This document shows, one piece after another, positions 39,505 to 42,468 of a stretch of DNA of 42,468 nucleotides (the stretch's first letter is position 1; the number at the start of each line of letters is the position of its first letter). The notes below the pieces were generated by a model. That model made no database searches. It was not told the DNA's origin and was given only the letters and a program-made list of their open reading frames with translations. The DNA is from Eubacterium sp. ER2 (GTDB lineage: Bacteria; Bacillota; Clostridia; Lachnospirales; Lachnospiraceae): contig NZ_JPJE01000037.1 in the NCBI RefSeq assembly GCF_000765215.1, positions 1 through 42,468 on the forward strand, written 5' to 3'. Both the position numbers and the translations under genes were made by a program.

Positions 39505-40797
39505 TCACATGGAAAGCTTGATCCTCAGTATCCTCTCCACAGACTGGTCTATCCGCTCTTCTGTCAGCCGTCCGTCGCTGACCGCCTGGAGCACTCCCTG
39601 GAAGGCGCTCTCAAAATCCTCCGGCATGAGCAGCATGTCCACTCCCGCCTGCAGTGCCTTCACCGCCGCGTCGGCGGAGGAGTACTGCGAGGTGATGGCT
39701 CCCATATTGAGGGCGTCTGTCATGACCATCCCGTCAAATCCCATCTGACCGCGCAGCACATCCGTGATCATCACGGAGGACAGCGTGGCCGGCGTATTGT
39801 CTCCTGTCACGTTGGGGCAGGCAATATGGCTCACCATGATGACCTGCACCCCCTTGTCGATGCCGTCCTGAAAGGGCACCAGCGCCTGGCTCATGAGCTG
39901 CTCCAGATTTTCCTCCACATAGGCATACCCCTGGTGGGAGTCCGCCATGGTCCCTCCGTGGCCCGGAAAATGCTTGTACATGCCGATGATGCCCTGCTCC
40001 CGAAGCCCCTGCAGCTCCGCCTCCGCCATAGAGGCCACAAGCCGGGGGTCCGATCCGAAGGAGCGGTATTTCACCACCTCGTTGGCAGGGTTGGTCAGCA
40101 CATCCGCATCCGGCGCCGCATCCATATTAAAGCCCAGGTCCCGCAGGTAGGCCCCGATCTGACTCCCGATGTCATAGGCCTCCTGGGTATTTCCCCTCTG
40201 CCCCACCTGGCTCATGTACTCAAAGGACGGAACCTGGAAGGCAGGATTTGAGGCAATCCTCGACACCTGGCCTCCCTCCTCGTCTACGGAGAGGAATATA
40301 GGAAAGCCCGCGGCCTCCTCCCCATACTGGCTTGTATTAGCCAGCATCTGCCGGGTCTGGTCCGGGCTCTGCAGATTCTGGGCAAAATAGATCACACCCC
40401 CTACCGGGTGCTGCTCAAGGGCCGCCCTGGTAGCCTCCCCCGCCTGCACAGCCGTGCCCACTCCCGTCAGCTGCTCCGGTGTCACCATGAAGAGCTGGTT
40501 CACTTTTTCTTCCAGTGTCATCCCATCCAGCGTCTCCTTCACTCTCGCCGCCAGCTGCTCCTCCGGGGTCTGATCCTCGGTCTCTTCCCCGGCTGCATCG
40601 TCCTCCTCTGCCGGCCGTCCCTCTTCCTCTGCCTGCCGGCCGTCCTGGTCTGTCCCGGCTGTGTCTGTTTTCCCCTGTCCGCCGCCTCTCAGGAGTATCC
40701 AGGCCGTCCCGCACAGCGCCGCCGCCAGCAGGATACCAAGGACCGCCAGCGCCGCCTTTTTCTTTGCGGAGGAGCTTCTTCCCTGTCTTCTCATCAT
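39505..40797 (-). CDS. GH3 beta-N-acetylhexosaminidase, NagZ-like, membrane anchored
   Basis: A 430-residue protein. Residues about 13-37 are a membrane segment after a basic start, followed by a long acidic linker (about 38-80, rich in Glu, Asp and Gly). The rest is a one-domain GH3 barrel: LSVDEEGGQVSRI, GMYKHFPGHGGTMADSH (catalytic His-Asp loop typical of NagZ), VMVSHIACP-type strand and MVMTDALNMGA with the nucleophile Asp. It removes N-acetylglucosamine from glycans, such as cell-wall fragments. Being anchored outside, it likely works on peptidoglycan or host glycans, not on internal recycling. It starts 14 bases after the DUF6472 gene. Confidence 0.88.
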   Translation of the reverse strand: MMRRQGRSSSAKKKAALAVLGILLAAALCGTAWILLRGGGQGKTDTAGTDQDGRQAEEEGRPAEEDDAAGEETEDQTPEEQLAARVKETLDGMTLEEKVNQLFMVTPEQLTGVGTAVQAGEATRAALEQHPVGGVIYFAQNLQSPDQTRQMLANTSQYGEEAAGFPIFLSVDEEGGQVSRIASNPAFQVPSFEYMSQVGQRGNTQEAYDIGSQIGAYLRDLGFNMDAAPDADVLTNPANEVVKYRSFGSDPRLVASMAEAELQGLREQGIIGMYKHFPGHGGTMADSHQGYAYVEENLEQLMSQALVPFQDGIDKGVQVIMVSHIACPNVTGDNTPATLSSVMITDVLRGQMGFDGMVMTDALNMGAITSQYSSADAAVKALQAGVDMLLMPEDFESAFQGVLQAVSDGRLTEERIDQSVERILRIKLSM

Positions 40798-40811
40798 CTT
40801 ACCCTATTCCC

Positions 40812-41006
40812 TTACATTTGTTTTCGTACGATCCTGTAATCATCCCCGCTGCGGTAGTAGGGACAGGCATAGCGGCTGTCCGATATGAGCCGGACATACT
40901 CGTCCTCGTCCATGTTCACATCGCAGACATAGCCGCCGTACTCCTCATCGTAGCTGTAGTAGGTACAATCTGCACAGCTCCGGACCGTTTTCTTCTTATC
41001 TGCCAT
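40812..41006 (-). CDS. DUF6472 family small cysteine protein
   Basis: A 64-residue protein starting MADKKKTVRSCADCTYY. Four cysteines (C11, C14, C28, C48) sit in conserved settings: SCADC, GYVCDVNMDEDEY and ACPYYRSGDDYRIVRK. This matches what I recall as DUF6472 in Lachnospiraceae. CAGGAG lies about five bases before the ATG at 41006; the longer frame to 41153 lacks such a site. It may be a zinc-binding protein. Its gene sits between the NagZ-like gene and the Cys-containing gene at 41093 on the same strand. Confidence 0.8.
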   Translation of the reverse strand: MADKKKTVRSCADCTYYSYDEEYGGYVCDVNMDEDEYVRLISDSRYACPYYRSGDDYRIVRKQM

Positions 41007-41092
41007 ACTTGCTCCTGTTTTCATTTGATTTCCGTCGGGAAATGTAGTTTCGGACCTCTCTCCCGGCTTCAGATACGTGTTGCCCTGCCTAC

Positions 41093-41449
41093 TCAGGCCA
41101 GCATCTCCTCTTTCTTCGCCAGGATAGCCTCCACAGCCGCGCAGGCCGGACAATCACAGTACTTTTTCCCGGCAGCCTTGAGCTCCCTTCCGTGCTCTGC
41201 CACACCCCTGGCATTGTCCCCGAACACCTTTGCTCCCATATCAGACTCGGCAAAGGCGATCAGGCCATCCAGTGGCATGATGTCTGCTTCCAGCTCAGCG
41301 ATATATTTCTTTGTCTCCTCGGCCTCCCCTTCTGTCCCCACAGCGTCAAGCCATGCCTGGGCAGCCTCCTTTGCCTCCTTGCTGCAGGTTTGTGCCTCCA
41401 TCAGCTCATGGGTTTTCTCTGTAACATAGTCTTTTACTTCTCTGGTCAT
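41093..41449 (-). CDS. small conserved cysteine-containing protein (database label Hsp90-like, unsupported)
   Basis: A 118-residue helical protein: MTREVKDYVTEK at the start, a Glu- and Ala-rich body (ETKKYIAELEADIMPLDGLI), and CDCPACAAVEAILAKK near the end. I recall homologues in Lachnospiraceae being called molecular chaperone Hsp90, but no GHKL ATPase motif is present, so the label has no sequence support here. The CDCPAC cluster may bind metal. The ATG at 41449 has AAGG eight bases upstream and is preferred to an earlier GTG. It leads a small operon with the DUF6472 and NagZ-like genes. Confidence 0.7.
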   Translation of the reverse strand: MTREVKDYVTEKTHELMEAQTCSKEAKEAAQAWLDAVGTEGEAEETKKYIAELEADIMPLDGLIAFAESDMGAKVFGDNARGVAEHGRELKAAGKKYCDCPACAAVEAILAKKEEMLA

Positions 41450-41612
41450 ATCAGACACCTTCCTTTTCTTTTTTCTGTCTCTATCTTATCACAACAGCAC
41501 TGATTTACAAGAGGGCAATCCGACTGCCGGCGCGTTATTGGCATGATTATAAGCACTTATTATAAAAGCTAATAAAAGAATATGTAAAAATTAGAGCAAA
41601 TAATAATTTTTG

Positions 41613-41621
41613 TGTTATAAT
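41613..41621 (+). promoter_or_regulatory. extended -10 promoter of purC
   Basis: TGTTATAAT is an extended -10 box (TGnTATAAT) located about 40 bases before the purC start codon. A clear -35 is not seen. No purine riboswitch is visible between 41459 and 41661. Confidence 0.55.
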
Positions 41622-41661
41622 CTCTTTAGTATCAACAGATCATAGAAATGAGGTATCGAAT

Positions 41662-42468
41662 ATGAAGCCAATCAAAGAAGGAAAAGTACGCGAGATCTAC
41701 GACAACGGCGACAGCCTGATCATGGTCGCGACAGACCGCATCAGCTGCTTTGACGTGATCCTTAAAAATGAAGTGACCAAGAAGGGGACTGTGCTGACAC
41801 AGATGTCCAAATTCTGGTTCAATATGACCCAGGACATCCTGCCCAACCACATGATCTCCACAGACGTAAAGGACATGCCGGAGTTCTTCCAGCAGCCCAG
41901 ATTTGACGGCAACAGCATGATGTGCCGCAAGCTGGAAATGCTCCCCATCGAGTGCATTGTCCGGGGCTACATCACGGGAAGCGGCTGGGCCAGCTACCAG
42001 AAGGACGGCACTGTGTGCGGCATCAAGCTGCCCGAGGGCCTGAAGGAGTCCGACAAGCTGCCTGAGCCCATCTACACACCGTCCACAAAGGCAGAGATCG
42101 GCGACCACGACGAGAACATTTCCTACGAGCAGAGCATTGCCCACCTGGAGAAATATTTCCCGGGAAAAGGCGAGGAGTACGCGGCCCGTCTCCGGGATTA
42201 CACTATCGCCCTCTACAAGAAATGCGCTGATTACGCGCTGACAAAGGGGATCATCATTGCGGACACCAAATTCGAATTCGGCCTGGACGAGGAAGGCAAC
42301 ATTGTCCTGGGCGACGAGATGCTGACACCGGACAGCTCCCGCTTCTGGCCCGCAGAGGGGTATGAGCCGGGACACGGACAGCCCTCCTTTGACAAGCAGT
42401 TTGCCCGCGACTGGCTGAAAGCCAACCCGGACAATGACTGGACTCTGCCGGACGACATCGTGCAGAAG
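41662..42468 (+). CDS. purC: phosphoribosylaminoimidazole-succinocarboxamide synthase, partial
   Basis: The first 269 codons of purC, running off the window without a stop. It joins aspartate to CAIR to give SAICAR in de novo purine synthesis. The start MKPIKEGKVREIYD, ATDRISCFDVIL, RKLEMLPIECIVRGYITGSGW, TPSTKAEIGDHDENIS and ADTKFEFGLDEEG are the usual conserved pieces. GAGG lies eight bases before the ATG. It is transcribed away from the NagZ operon. About 20-30 residues are probably missing at the 3' end, judged by typical lengths. Confidence 0.95.
   Translation, partial: MKPIKEGKVREIYDNGDSLIMVATDRISCFDVILKNEVTKKGTVLTQMSKFWFNMTQDILPNHMISTDVKDMPEFFQQPRFDGNSMMCRKLEMLPIECIVRGYITGSGWASYQKDGTVCGIKLPEGLKESDKLPEPIYTPSTKAEIGDHDENISYEQSIAHLEKYFPGKGEEYAARLRDYTIALYKKCADYALTKGIIIADTKFEFGLDEEGNIVLGDEMLTPDSSRFWPAEGYEPGHGQPSFDKQFARDWLKANPDNDWTLPDDIVQK

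Noticed and set aside
39409-40251. 280-codon plus-strand open frame
   Set aside because: It is antisense to the NagZ-like gene and overlaps a terminator.
41093-41449. Hsp90 chaperone
   Set aside because: I recall homologues carrying this label, but at 118 residues with no GHKL ATPase motif the name is not supported.
41632-42375. 247-codon minus-strand open frame at the window end
   Set aside because: It is antisense to purC, whose sequence is unmistakable.

Overview
The window looks like chromosomal DNA from a GC-rich member of the Lachnospiraceae (Clostridia). The support is indirect: strong AGGAGG-type ribosome sites, frequent GTG/TTG starts, and many small families typical of that group (a DUF3878-like protein, a DUF6472 protein, an RQC-minor-1-like protein, a SpaA/Cna-B surface protein, 4-hydroxybutyrate dehydrogenase, an S11 carboxypeptidase next to a VanRS-like pair). 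No tRNA, rRNA gene, CRISPR array, phage or intact insertion sequence was found. An rRNA-leader-like boxA at the extreme left edge hints that an rRNA operon may lie just outside.

Layout. 1-5.1 kb (-): a DUF3878-like protein, a YkgJ cysteine-cluster protein, and a 1052-residue fusion of an endonuclease-Q-like PHP nuclease to a UvrD/Rep helicase. 5.2-6.0 kb: a broken Rpn-type PD-(D/E)XK nuclease gene. 6.3-9.1 kb (-): a VanR/VanS-like two-component system followed by a D,D-carboxypeptidase, with a motif shared by the two upstream regions. 9.2-11.1 kb (-): a ribbon-helix-helix gene fragment, a maltose-type O-acetyltransferase, two small zinc-ribbon proteins and a prolyl-tRNA editing protein. 11.1-14.2 kb (-): a large Cna-B surface protein with a TTG start. 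14.5-16.4 kb (+): L-lactate dehydrogenase and a DegV protein.

16.4-27.2 kb (-) is a nearly gap-free run of nine genes. In transcription order they are: an AT-rich small protein, a SWIM zinc-finger protein, an RQC-GNAT fusion, an MrfA/YprA-type helicase, a UvrD-type helicase, an AlkZ-related protein, a HAD phosphatase, YaaA and an alkyltransferase-like protein. Most of these belong to DNA-damage families, several linked to alkylation or crosslink repair, so the run reads as a candidate DNA-repair operon. It begins at a promoter with a perfect inverted repeat against its -10 box, and a second promoter precedes the MrfA-like gene.

27.4-34.3 kb (-): a MerR/GyrI regulator with a 19-bp-spacer promoter, a small membrane protein, and a response regulator / kinase / ABC ATPase / FtsX-type permease set. 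34.3-36.5 kb (-): 4-hydroxybutyrate dehydrogenase and a threonine aldolase family enzyme. 36.7-39.0 kb (+): a GH3 beta-glucosidase. 39.1-39.5 kb: a very AT-rich stretch holding a compact promoter-to-terminator unit with repeated Shine-Dalgarno-like blocks and no convincing ORF, a candidate small RNA. 39.5-41.4 kb (-): a NagZ-like GH3 enzyme, a DUF6472 protein and a small cysteine-containing protein. 41.7 kb to the end (+): purC, cut off by the window edge.

Best leads for something new: the repair operon and its operator, the EndoQ-UvrD fusion, the RQC-GNAT fusion, and the 39.2-39.46 kb RNA-like unit.
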